Shown: one piece after another, positions 24,800 to 32,891 of the stretch | Numbering within the stretch: position 1 is the stretch's first letter | How the letters are laid out: every line of letters starts with the position of its first letter | The notes under the pieces: model-generated | Database searches by the model: none | Told to the model about the DNA's origin: nothing | Seen by the model: only the letters and a program-made list of their open reading frames with translations | Assembly: GCF_016865585.1 (NCBI RefSeq) | Contig: NZ_JAESND010000004.1 | Location: forward strand, 236,396-300,395 | Source: Jeongeupia naejangsanensis | Lineage (GTDB): Bacteria > Pseudomonadota > Gammaproteobacteria > Burkholderiales > Chitinibacteraceae | DNA: 64,000 bases | Reading direction: 5' to 3' | Position numbers and translations under genes: made by a program

Positions 24800-25395
24800 T
24801 TGCTACGCCTTTGAGAGGCAACTGTTCTTGCTTCGGTGCTTTGCTGCGATTGTTGGTGCCCAGAAGTTGGCTACAGCCGTGATCCCCCTTGCACGCTCAG
24901 GCACTGTAGGAGCCGCTACAGGTTTGCGTGGAGGTGCGGCGAGCCATGCTTCTAATGCGGCTGCGACACCCGTCGGTTTCAACTTGGGTGCGAAGGCTTC
25001 GGCAATCGATGATCGGCCCGCAGGCGCTAAAGCCCCCTACGATGTGCAGCCGCTGTTCTTCGCCTTGCGCGAGCAGTATTTCACCGACTGCTCAGGCTGG
25101 CCGGACAACGGTAAGGGCTGGTCGAGGCGTGTGGTGCAAAACCTGAAGTATGCGCAGCAGGATGCCCAAACCTGACAAATGAGTCACCCATGCGCCTTCG
25201 ACCGTACGCCTTGGTCGAGGCGAGAGACGTGCTAAATAAATGCGGATTGCATATAGACCATATGTAGCGATGTTGTGACATTTTTTCGTAACGATTTTGA
25301 AATTGTTTCGTGTGCAGGGTAAAAGTCAGTCTGGGATTAATTTTTCGTAAGTTGCGCGCTTGGCTTCGTAGCTGACGACATACAAAAAACTGCAC
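24800..25395. other. Gene-poor stretch before the Rhs locus, with a weak ORF remnant
   Basis: A 126-codon open frame (24795-25175, plus) can be read here. Its only in-frame start is a TTG inside the preceding terminator T-tract, so I do not call it a gene. Its last 45 codons (from about 25039) have coding-like composition and could be a gene remnant. An inverted repeat CTGTAG/CTACAG lies at about 24903-24920. From 25235 to 25395 the DNA is AT-rich, with TTTTTCGTAA twice; this probably holds the promoter of the Rhs gene. Confidence 0.4.
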
Positions 25396-28300
25396 ATGAA
25401 AATCAAAAACAAGTTGTTGGCTGCGGGTTGCGTCATCGCTACCGCAGGGATTGTTCTAGCCGCGATTACAGATCCAACGAGCACTGGCACAGACCTAAGT
25501 GGCCAGTTCCCGGATACCTATAGCGAACCTGGGGCCAAGCAAGTTCGTACGCCCGAGGGAACTGGTTCTGTCGACGAACTCGATCCGCTGACCGGTACGC
25601 TGCGGGTGGTCATCCCGATGTTCAACATTCGGGGGAACGGGCAGCTTCCACTCGCACTGCAGTACACGATCAACACTGCGGATCCGTTACAAAACGGCGT
25701 GTATTACCCACGGCTACGGTATGCCACCAAAACGTCGACTTGCTTTACCGGTGCCGTTGAGTACAGGGAGGCGATGTTGAAGCTGGAAATGCCGGATGGC
25801 ACCACCCAGCAGGTGCTGTATGCCGAAACACTCGGCAACGGAGAGGCCCGCTTCCGTACACCAGGGAACTGGAAAATCGATTGCAGACTACAGGATGGGA
25901 AGCCTGTCTTTTACGGGTATGCCCCCGACGGCTCCGTCTTTCAGTTTGATCAACGAGCAACGCGTACAGCAGCCTATGCGCCGCTGTGGAACCCCGATGC
26001 ACAAGTCGGCAGCGCAACCCAAATCGAGCGGCAATACTCGGTTTCCACATTCAATTACTTTCAACCCAGTCGAGTGACGGATCGTAATGGCAACTGGTTG
26101 AGCATCCAGTATCAGGATGGCGATTTGAGCCGGGTAGAGGCTAGTGATGGACGTCTCGCCACGTTGGCCTATGCCGATCGCAAACTCACGAGCATTGCCG
26201 TGGGCAATCAGGCTTGGCGCATTGAACGAGACAACACTTCGCGTTTTAGATTGGTCAGACCTGATGGCCAGGCTTGGATATTCGATTACACCGCCACCAA
26301 GTTTAATTTGGACTGGTTGCTGACATCAATTACAACGCCGGACTCCGGAAAATACACCTACTCCTACGCATTCTTGGTCGTGGATAACCCCCGTGCCAGT
26401 GACTGCGGGAATGAAAATTGCGGACAACTTCAGCGCAATAATCCCATCCGTGAGCATGGTCGCTACCTGGTCTGGCGAAAGGCCAGCTCCGATGGCGGAG
26501 AGTGGACGATCCGTGAGTTCAATCCGGGGAAAATGAACTCGACCTATGCGCCTTCGGCGATGAGTGAAAAACCGACCGACCCAACGATCCGTACGGTCTC
26601 GACACCGTCAGGCACAACGGTATATCGCTACTTCAGTATCTATGACACGGATAACTGCACGGCAGACCGCTGGAAGATCGGCTCGCTGCTAGAAAAGTCG
26701 GTGCGGGACTTCAGCGGTCGCGAGCTGGAAAAAACCACCTTCGATTGGGAAAAGCAACAGATTGGCATTGGCGACGACTATCTGTTTGGCCCGATCAAGG
26801 CCTTCTCCTATGAGCAGAATATCTTCTCTTGCACAGGCTCGAAGGCGTTCATGCCCGTCATGAACAAAAAAACCGTGGTCCGCGACGGTGCGACCTACAC
26901 GACCAACTATCGCAACGATGCCTATGGCCGGCCGACCCTGATTTCGGAAACGGGGCCCGGCGGTGAAACGCGGGTCACCAGCAAGAGCTATGTCGAGCTG
27001 TCTGGCAAGTGGCTGTTGAATCTGGTTGGTGAGGAGACTGTTGCTGCTACCGAAGGAGGGGCCGTTGTTTCCCGCCTCAGCCGGCAGTTCGATGATCGCG
27101 GCAACGTCACCACGGAAACCGCCAATCAGGTCACAACCGGGTTCACGTACCACGCCAGTGGCGATGTTGCGACGACCAGCGATGCACGGGGCTTTGTAAC
27201 CAGCTTCAACGACTACTACCGCGGCCTGCCACGCTTTGAGCAGCGTCCAGTGGGTGTCAGTGATGGTGGTTCGTGCCCGTCGACCATTGGCGCGACCATC
27301 GATCTGCGTCGTACTGTCGATGATTACGGGAACGTGCTCTCGTTTACGGACGGTGCGGGTTTCACAACGTCTTACCAGTACGACGGCCTCAATCGCGTTA
27401 CGTCGATTTCAACACCACAGGGCAACCCGAGTTCGATTGTCTGGCAGCAAGGCCAGCGTGTCCTGACGCGTGGCAACTACAGCAATGCGATTTACTTCGA
27501 TGGCTTTGGTCGACCGGTTTCCGAGGTCACCAACGGCGTCAGCGTGAATCGTCGTTTCGATGCGCTCGGACGTCTGGTATTCCAGAGCTATCCGGGGGCG
27601 GGCGTGGGAACCTCCACCGAGTTCGATGCGCTGTCCCGCCCGGTTCGCGTGACCCATGCGGACGGACAGTACAAGCAGTTCAGTTATTCGGGTGCGACCA
27701 TCGAGGAGCGAAACGAGCGCGGCTTTGCAACGTCCAGAATTTACCGCGCTTACGGTGACCCGGATGCACGCCAGCTGATGCAGATCGTCCCGGCATTGAC
27801 CGATCCGACCGTGACGCTGACCCGCGATCTGATCGGCAATGTCACTTCGGTGAGCCAGAAGGGCGCCACCCGCTCGTACGAGTACGACGCCAGACAGTTC
27901 CTGATTGCCCGAAACGATCCGGAAGTCGGCCGTACCGTCTACGGTCGGGATGCGGTCGGCAACATGATCAGCAGCAAGGTCGGCAATCAGCCGACCACGG
28001 CGTATACCTACGATGGCCAAAACCGCCTCAAGGCCACCACCTACAGCGACAATCTGGCGGAAAACAGCTGCCTGCAGCATGCAAAAAACGGCAAGCTGGG
28101 CGAGCTGAAGACAGCCAAAGTAACCCGCAGCTACGGCTACGACGGCAACCGCAACCTGACCTCCGAATCCCTGCTGCTCGACGGCAAACAATGGGATCTG
28201 AATTACAGCTACAACGGCAACGACGCATTAGCCGTGCAGCGATATCCAACGGGGCGGCAGCTTGACCTGCAACCGGATGCCTTCGGCCGTCCGACCCAGC

Positions 28301-29487
28301 TGGGTAGCTATGTTGGCGGCCCGGTCGTGTATCACCCGAATGGCCAGGTGAAGTACTTCCAGCAAGGTCCGTTGATGACGTCGATCCTGCAGGATCAGCG
28401 CTTGCGAACCGAGCGTCTGTTTGTCGGTGGGCAATACATTACGCCAACCCCGATCCCAACACCTACACCGATACCGACACCTACCGGATATCAATACGAC
28501 GTGTACCAGGTGGACTACGCCGTCTTGATCCCTTGCCAGACGCAATGTGGCACGTTGCCGCTTGAGGAGGTGCTGAGCAAGAAAGGTACAGTGTGCAGTG
28601 CAACCTCTGTCCCTGACGCTTGCACGGAGATTGGCGATTACCTTGGCCGCGGTAATTCCATTTGCAATCAGACCCGACCGGGCGTCGGCACTGCGTGCAT
28701 CAAAAATGCTTGCCTGGAGCGCCGCAAGGCCAATGGATTGCGCTGCGATCCGCCGCCCCCAACCCCGGTGCCGACACCGATTCCCACTCCGGTACCGACT
28801 CCCGTGCCGACTCCGGCGCCTACCCCTGCCGGCTACCAGTATGGTTACTACAAGGTTGATTATGCGACTGACAATCGCTGCCAAACCCAGTGCGGAACCT
28901 TGCCCTATGTGGAAACGCTGTCGCAGACCAGTCTGACCTGCAGTGCAACGACCCTGTCCGAAGGCTGCACTGGGAGTGGCGACTACCTCGGCGTTGGTCG
29001 GGATATTTGCAACGAGACCCGTCCTGGCGTCGGCACCGCCTGCATCAAGAACGCATGTCTGCAAAAGCGGCTATCGACTGGCGTACGCTGCACGGTTCCG
29101 ACTCCAGTGCCTACCCCCGTACCGACCCCGGTGCCCACGCCTGTACCGACTCCGGTCCCAACGCCGGTTCCGACGCCGGTGCCCACACCTGTACCTACTC
29201 CAGTGCCGACTCCCCCGGGCTTCCAGTACAACATCTACAAGGTGGATTATGTTACCCAGTCCACTTGTCAGACTCAGTGTGGTTCGCTGCCTCTTGTCGA
29301 GAAACTCAGTCACCAAGGCAGCACTTGCAGCCCCAGCGCCATTGGCGATGCCTGCACCCAGACCGGCCAGTATCTCGGGGTAGGCTCGGAGCTTTGCAAC
29401 TTGGTACGCCCGGGCGTAGGTACACCGTGCATCAAGAGTGCGTGCTTGCAACGCCGCATTTCAACCGGCCAGCGTTGCTACCCCTAA
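25396..29487 (+). CDS. Secreted YD-repeat/Rhs protein with three C-terminal Cys-rich repeats
   Basis: 1363 residues. A Sec signal peptide spans about residues 1-23; Cys12 lies in LLAAGC, possibly a lipobox but very close to the N-terminus. The Rhs N-terminal region (about 50-100) reads LDPLTGTLRVVIPMFNIRG. Degenerate YD repeats fill about 225-1010, such as YDGLNRVTS, FDALGRLV and YDGQNRLK. The shell stops before the Rhs core. Instead there follow PTPIPTP linker (1016-1030), Cys repeat 1 (1031-1117), linker, repeat 2 (1146-1232), a 42-residue PTPV linker and repeat 3 (1275-1361). The missing Rhs core is in the next gene, 18 bases downstream. Confidence 0.9.
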   Translation: MKIKNKLLAAGCVIATAGIVLAAITDPTSTGTDLSGQFPDTYSEPGAKQVRTPEGTGSVDELDPLTGTLRVVIPMFNIRGNGQLPLALQYTINTADPLQNGVYYPRLRYATKTSTCFTGAVEYREAMLKLEMPDGTTQQVLYAETLGNGEARFRTPGNWKIDCRLQDGKPVFYGYAPDGSVFQFDQRATRTAAYAPLWNPDAQVGSATQIERQYSVSTFNYFQPSRVTDRNGNWLSIQYQDGDLSRVEASDGRLATLAYADRKLTSIAVGNQAWRIERDNTSRFRLVRPDGQAWIFDYTATKFNLDWLLTSITTPDSGKYTYSYAFLVVDNPRASDCGNENCGQLQRNNPIREHGRYLVWRKASSDGGEWTIREFNPGKMNSTYAPSAMSEKPTDPTIRTVSTPSGTTVYRYFSIYDTDNCTADRWKIGSLLEKSVRDFSGRELEKTTFDWEKQQIGIGDDYLFGPIKAFSYEQNIFSCTGSKAFMPVMNKKTVVRDGATYTTNYRNDAYGRPTLISETGPGGETRVTSKSYVELSGKWLLNLVGEETVAATEGGAVVSRLSRQFDDRGNVTTETANQVTTGFTYHASGDVATTSDARGFVTSFNDYYRGLPRFEQRPVGVSDGGSCPSTIGATIDLRRTVDDYGNVLSFTDGAGFTTSYQYDGLNRVTSISTPQGNPSSIVWQQGQRVLTRGNYSNAIYFDGFGRPVSEVTNGVSVNRRFDALGRLVFQSYPGAGVGTSTEFDALSRPVRVTHADGQYKQFSYSGATIEERNERGFATSRIYRAYGDPDARQLMQIVPALTDPTVTLTRDLIGNVTSVSQKGATRSYEYDARQFLIARNDPEVGRTVYGRDAVGNMISSKVGNQPTTAYTYDGQNRLKATTYSDNLAENSCLQHAKNGKLGELKTAKVTRSYGYDGNRNLTSESLLLDGKQWDLNYSYNGNDALAVQRYPTGRQLDLQPDAFGRPTQLGSYVGGPVVYHPNGQVKYFQQGPLMTSILQDQRLRTERLFVGGQYITPTPIPTPTPIPTPTGYQYDVYQVDYAVLIPCQTQCGTLPLEEVLSKKGTVCSATSVPDACTEIGDYLGRGNSICNQTRPGVGTACIKNACLERRKANGLRCDPPPPTPVPTPIPTPVPTPVPTPAPTPAGYQYGYYKVDYATDNRCQTQCGTLPYVETLSQTSLTCSATTLSEGCTGSGDYLGVGRDICNETRPGVGTACIKNACLQKRLSTGVRCTVPTPVPTPVPTPVPTPVPTPVPTPVPTPVPTPVPTPVPTPPGFQYNIYKVDYVTQSTCQTQCGSLPLVEKLSHQGSTCSPSAIGDACTQTGQYLGVGSELCNLVRPGVGTPCIKSACLQRRISTGQRCYP
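28486..29478 (+). repeat. Three 87-residue, eight-cysteine repeats within the Rhs protein
   Basis: The repeats occupy 28486-28746, 28831-29091 and 29218-29478, each exactly 261 bases. Each begins GYQY or GFQY, then VDY, CQTQCG(T/S)LP, one Cys, another Cys, YLG, a Cys, RPGVGT, CIK-ACL and a final R-C. Each has eight cysteines at matching positions, which would allow four disulphides in an exported protein. I do not recognise the domain. Confidence 0.9.
29095..29214 (+). repeat. Tandem 12-base repeat encoding ten VPTP units
   Basis: The third linker encodes ten consecutive VPTP units. Synonymous positions vary between units, so the DNA repeat is imperfect. Shorter versions of the linker lie at 28441-28485 and 28747-28830. 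Such Pro-Thr linkers are usually extended and separate domains of secreted proteins. Confidence 0.85.
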
Positions 29488-29505
29488 GGTGCGAAGGACA
29501 AGAAC

Positions 29506-30981
29506 ATGAAAAACATCGCGCGCTTGAACGTACTGCCGGTCGTCGCATTGGGTCTGACCCTGTTGGCTCCAGTCACGGCGTCGGCCGTGGCCACGGTGCT
29601 GGATACCAACTACCGCTATGACGGCAACAACAACGTTACGCAGATTCAGGATACGGTTTACCCGGAACTGAACCGGACACTGACCTATGACGAGATCGAC
29701 AGCCTGATCGTTGCCAATGGCCCATGGGGGCGTGGCGAGATCTATTACGATGGCAACAACAACATTCAGCGACAGAAGTACGGCGACTGGCTGATCGATT
29801 ACAACTACGACGCCCAGCAACGCCTGACCGGCGTGCAAGGCGCCAAGACCTACGCCATGCAATACGACGGCTGGGGCAACATGACGACCCGCGGTGACGG
29901 CGTCAGCTTCCAGTACGATGCTGCGGGCAACCTGCGCTATGCCAACAAAGGCGCGCCCAGCCAGATTGCCTACAGCTACGACGGTGCCGGCCAGCGTGTG
30001 CTCAGCGTCGGCAACAACCTGAACCGTGTCGAATTCACCGATCAGGCCGGTCAACTGGTGTACGAGCAGGACCTGAGCACCGGCACCACGCGTGAATACA
30101 TTTACCTCGGCCGCAACAAGGCGGCCGATATCGAAACGCGCAGCGGCGCCGAAACAGTCACCTATTACCATACCGATGTGCTGGGCAGCCCGGTTGCGGC
30201 GACTGACGCCAACGGCAACATCCTCTGGCGCACCTACTATCGCCCGTACGGCGAGCGGATGGTGGGCGGTGACGGCGGCAAGAACAAGCAGTGGTTTACC
30301 GGCAAGCCATATGAGGACCAGATTGGGTTGAGCTATTTCGGTGCACGCTGGTATGACCCGGTGCTGGGGCGGTTTGCCGCGATTGATCCGGTGCCGTGGG
30401 TGGAAGGTAATCCGCTATACAGCTTTAACTCGTATGCGTACGCAAGCAATAATCCATTTAAGTATATTGATCCGGATGGTAGAGAGGCTGAAAGTACTGC
30501 AGCAAGCGTGCTGGGTCCACATACTGGATGGACGGGGGTTGATCCCAAAGCGCAATGCACTGCTTGTGTGGCTTCAGGCCCATGGGCTCGTCAAATGCAG
30601 CAAGTCTGGACGCTTGAGGCTGATCCGACGCTAGCGTTTGGACTCGTTGGAAATATCGGTCCATTTACGAAGGCTTTGGATGATTTGACTGCCGATGCCG
30701 TGAAGCAAATATTAAAGGACGACATGACCGAGACGGTTCAAAAGGCCGTGTCACTTCCAGCTATTGTTCGATATGGAAAAGAGTTGCTGAGAGGCAAGAA
30801 AGCTCCTGCAATTACTAAGGATGGAAATGTTATTGTTGACGGTAATCATAGGTACATTGCTGGCAAAGTTGTGGGGAAGATGCCAGATGTGAAGCCGGGA
30901 ACAGTACCTCCTGGTAAAGTGGGGCAAATTCAGCCAATAAGTAACATGAAAATTGACCCGACTGATTGGGGGAATCACTGA
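29506..30981 (+). CDS. Secreted Rhs-core protein with variable toxin-like C-terminus
   Basis: 491 residues. Signal peptide about 1-27 (ending VTASA). Residues 32-240 are YD repeats (NYRYDGNNNV, IYYDGNNN, FQYDAAGNL, YSYDGAGQR). The Rhs-associated core (about 240-325) includes YGERM, GLSYFGARWYDPVLGRF and ends at IDPDG (321-325), the usual junction to a toxin tip. Residues 326-491 are variable and show DGNHRY at 445-450, resembling the DGxHR motif of ParB-like domains found in some polymorphic toxins; this family assignment is inference. From about 30440 the DNA becomes AT-richer than the shell, suggesting a swapped tip. It looks like the second half of the preceding gene. Confidence 0.9.
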   Translation: MKNIARLNVLPVVALGLTLLAPVTASAVATVLDTNYRYDGNNNVTQIQDTVYPELNRTLTYDEIDSLIVANGPWGRGEIYYDGNNNIQRQKYGDWLIDYNYDAQQRLTGVQGAKTYAMQYDGWGNMTTRGDGVSFQYDAAGNLRYANKGAPSQIAYSYDGAGQRVLSVGNNLNRVEFTDQAGQLVYEQDLSTGTTREYIYLGRNKAADIETRSGAETVTYYHTDVLGSPVAATDANGNILWRTYYRPYGERMVGGDGGKNKQWFTGKPYEDQIGLSYFGARWYDPVLGRFAAIDPVPWVEGNPLYSFNSYAYASNNPFKYIDPDGREAESTAASVLGPHTGWTGVDPKAQCTACVASGPWARQMQQVWTLEADPTLAFGLVGNIGPFTKALDDLTADAVKQILKDDMTETVQKAVSLPAIVRYGKELLRGKKAPAITKDGNVIVDGNHRYIAGKVVGKMPDVKPGTVPPGKVGQIQPISNMKIDPTDWGNH

Positions 30982-30983
30982 TT

Positions 30984-31475
30984 ATGGTTATGGTTTTTTT
31001 TGAGCACAAAGAGCCTGAGATTCTGGCAGTAGAGACGTTGGTTGGGTTCGATTTTTCCGCTATGGACATGCATCGCGCTCAATTTGTTGGTTTGGATTTA
31101 AGTTATGCTGTATTTAAGGGGGTCGATCTTCGGAGTGCAAATTTTGAGGCAGCCAATTTGCGATTTTCAATTCTGACGGATGCTCGCCTCATGAATGCAG
31201 ATTTCAAAAGGGCGAATTTGTTTAGAGCGAATCTAAAGGATGCTCTGCCGATTTTTGCAGACTTTACCGAGGCAGATTTGTCTTTTGTTAACTTAGCAGG
31301 GGGGGATGCTGGAGGGGCTGTATTTTCTGGGGCGGTGTTGAAAGGTGCGAATATGTGTGTAAAGCGATTGGATGAGGCTGATTTGAGTGGCGCTATCTAT
31401 GATCAAGAAACTACTTGGCCAGATGGGTTTGATCCCGAGCAGGCTGGGGCAATTAAGTTTGTGAAAAATATATAA
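30984..31475 (+). CDS. Pentapeptide-repeat protein, likely immunity protein of the Rhs toxin
   Basis: 163 residues. Residues 30-140 are pentapeptide repeats of the A(D/N)LxX type (GVDLRSANFEAANLRFS, DADFKRANLFRANLKDA-like), which fold as a right-handed beta helix. There is no signal peptide, so it should be cytoplasmic. ATG 30984 follows the toxin stop by two bases with GGGGGA upstream. Composition is clearly AT-richer than flanking genes, like the toxin tip. Small genes directly after an Rhs toxin are normally the cognate immunity gene; that role is inferred from position. Confidence 0.82.
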   Translation: MVMVFFEHKEPEILAVETLVGFDFSAMDMHRAQFVGLDLSYAVFKGVDLRSANFEAANLRFSILTDARLMNADFKRANLFRANLKDALPIFADFTEADLSFVNLAGGDAGGAVFSGAVLKGANMCVKRLDEADLSGAIYDQETTWPDGFDPEQAGAIKFVKNI

Positions 31476-31539
31476 ATGCAATAGGGCCTTTGTCTCGGTG
31501 TTGGTTGGATGGTTTCAATGTATTGATGGTCTTGAGTTA

Positions 31540-31817
31540 TTTCTTATACTACGACGGCAACAACATAGTCACTCAGATCTAGTATGTGGTTTATTCGGAG
31601 CTGAACCGGACACAAATTTACACCAGATCGACATCTACTATGACGACAACAACCAACGTCCTGCGGCAGAAATACGGTGCCTAGCTAATCGACTACAGCT
31701 ACGACACACCGCAGCGGCTGATCGGGTACAAGGTACTGAGAATTACACCATGCAGTATGATCGCAGGGGCAACATGATCTCTGGGGCGACGGCGTCAGCC
31801 TCCAGTACGACCCGGCC
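31540..31817 (+). pseudogene. Decayed Rhs fragment
   Basis: Across several frames the translation matches the preceding Rhs-core protein at about residues 38-138: YDGNN-VTQI, then a stop, VYSELNRT, IYYD-NN, RQKYG, a stop, LIDYSYD, TMQYD-RGNM, GDGVSLQYD. Internal deletions, frameshifts and two in-frame stops show it is dead. At its 3' end the frame GVSLQYDPALR runs without interruption into the DUF3299 gene. It is probably debris from recombination at the Rhs locus. Confidence 0.8.
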
Positions 31818-31838
31818 TTGCGCGCCAAGGTTGCGGCA

Positions 31839-32354
31839 ATGAGCAGCGATCAGCGCAGCCGGCTGGTGCGCGCGGTGCAGCAGCGCAAGCTGCAGCTGAG
31901 CATGAAAGAGCAGGGCACCAAGCCCGACGCGCTGGGCGAGTGGGAGCGCAAGCTGCTGAAGGAAGACCTGAGCGATCTTGCACCGATGGTCGATCAGCTC
32001 AACGCCTTCGAGAAACGTCGCATCACCGATCTCAAGCCGTCGCTGAACCTGCAGGACGTGCAGATCGACGGCTACCTGCTGCCGCTGACGCAGAGCAACC
32101 GCAAGGTCACCGAATTCCTGCTGGTCCCCATCGTCGGCGCCTGCATCCACGTCCCGCCGCCGCCGCCGAACCAGATGATCGTCGTGCGCTATCCGCAGGG
32201 CTACGAGCAGGGCGAGCTGTTCGCGCCGGTGACGATCAGGGGCAAGCTCAGGGTCGGCCACAGCAAGAGCAACCTGTCGCTGGTCGACGGTGCGGCGATG
32301 GTCGAATCGGGCTACCAGATGTCGGCCGACGCCGTCACGGCCTACAAGAAATAG
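31839..32354 (+). CDS. DUF3299 domain protein, apparently 5'-truncated
   Basis: 171 residues from ATG 31839 (a TTG at 31818 is also possible). Residues about 80-165 form the DUF3299 core, with VTEFLLVPIVGACIHVPPPPPNQ and a C-terminal GYQMSADAV. Relatives known to me are periplasmic with a signal peptide; none is encoded here, and the sequence upstream is the decayed Rhs fragment. The original 5' end was therefore probably lost by recombination. If translated it would stay in the cytoplasm and may be non-functional. It heads a DUF2796-ABC cluster. Confidence 0.75.
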   Translation: MSSDQRSRLVRAVQQRKLQLSMKEQGTKPDALGEWERKLLKEDLSDLAPMVDQLNAFEKRRITDLKPSLNLQDVQIDGYLLPLTQSNRKVTEFLLVPIVGACIHVPPPPPNQMIVVRYPQGYEQGELFAPVTIRGKLRVGHSKSNLSLVDGAAMVESGYQMSADAVTAYKK

Positions 32355-32386
32355 CATTTCCGCAAGCAAGCAAAGGAGCAGGACCC

Positions 32387-32887
32387 ATGAAGAAGTGGAT
32401 CGTACTGTTGGCGCTGACCAGCGCTGCAGCGTGGGCACACGATGACGAACATCACGAGCACGGCCCGCACCAGCACGGTGTGGCGACGCTGGATGTCGCG
32501 TTCGACAAGGGCGAACTGGCGCTGGACTTCGCCAGCCCGGCCGACAACGTGCTCGGTTTCGAGCACGCGCCCAAGACCGATGCCGAGCGCAAGAAGATCG
32601 ACCAGATGACCAAAACGCTGTCGCTCGCGACCAATCTGTTCGTGCCTGACGCCGCTGCCGGCTGCAAGACCGCCCCGATCAAGGTTGCCGCGCCGGACTG
32701 GAGCACCGGCGCCCATGTCGACATCGATGCCGACTACAGCTTCAAGTGCCAGCGTGCGCCGGCCAGCATCGCGCTGCCGCTGTGGAAGCAGTACCCGAAC
32801 ATCCACGAACTGGTCGTGAACATCGCCACCGACAAGGGCCAGCGCCAGCTCAAGCTCAAGCCGGGCCAGACGCTGAACCTGCGTTGA
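32387..32887 (+). CDS. DUF2796 family periplasmic protein, His-rich
   Basis: 166 residues with a signal peptide (about 1-17, ending AWA). The mature N-terminus is His-rich (AHDDEHHEHGPHQHG), suggesting metal, probably zinc, binding. The rest shows the family pattern VATLDVAFDKGELALDFASP. Similar genes occur with DUF3299 and a MacB-like ABC pair in zinc-regulated loci such as Vibrio zrgABCDE; that comparison is from memory and the role here is inferred. A good AAAGGAG ribosome site precedes ATG 32387. Confidence 0.85.
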   Translation: MKKWIVLLALTSAAAWAHDDEHHEHGPHQHGVATLDVAFDKGELALDFASPADNVLGFEHAPKTDAERKKIDQMTKTLSLATNLFVPDAAAGCKTAPIKVAAPDWSTGAHVDIDADYSFKCQRAPASIALPLWKQYPNIHELVVNIATDKGQRQLKLKPGQTLNLR

Positions 32888-32891
32888 TCCG

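Noticed and set aside
25396..25431. Lipobox at Cys12 of the first Rhs protein
   Set aside because: Cys12 is too close to the start for a normal lipoprotein signal; a standard Sec signal peptide fits better, though it is not excluded.
29095..29214. Possible CRISPR-like repeat array
   Set aside because: The repeats are contiguous 12-base units without spacers and encode a Pro-Thr-Val linker.
31498..31842. 114-codon frame over the decayed Rhs copy
   Set aside because: It crosses shifted Rhs segments in the wrong frame for most of its length; better explained as a pseudogene.
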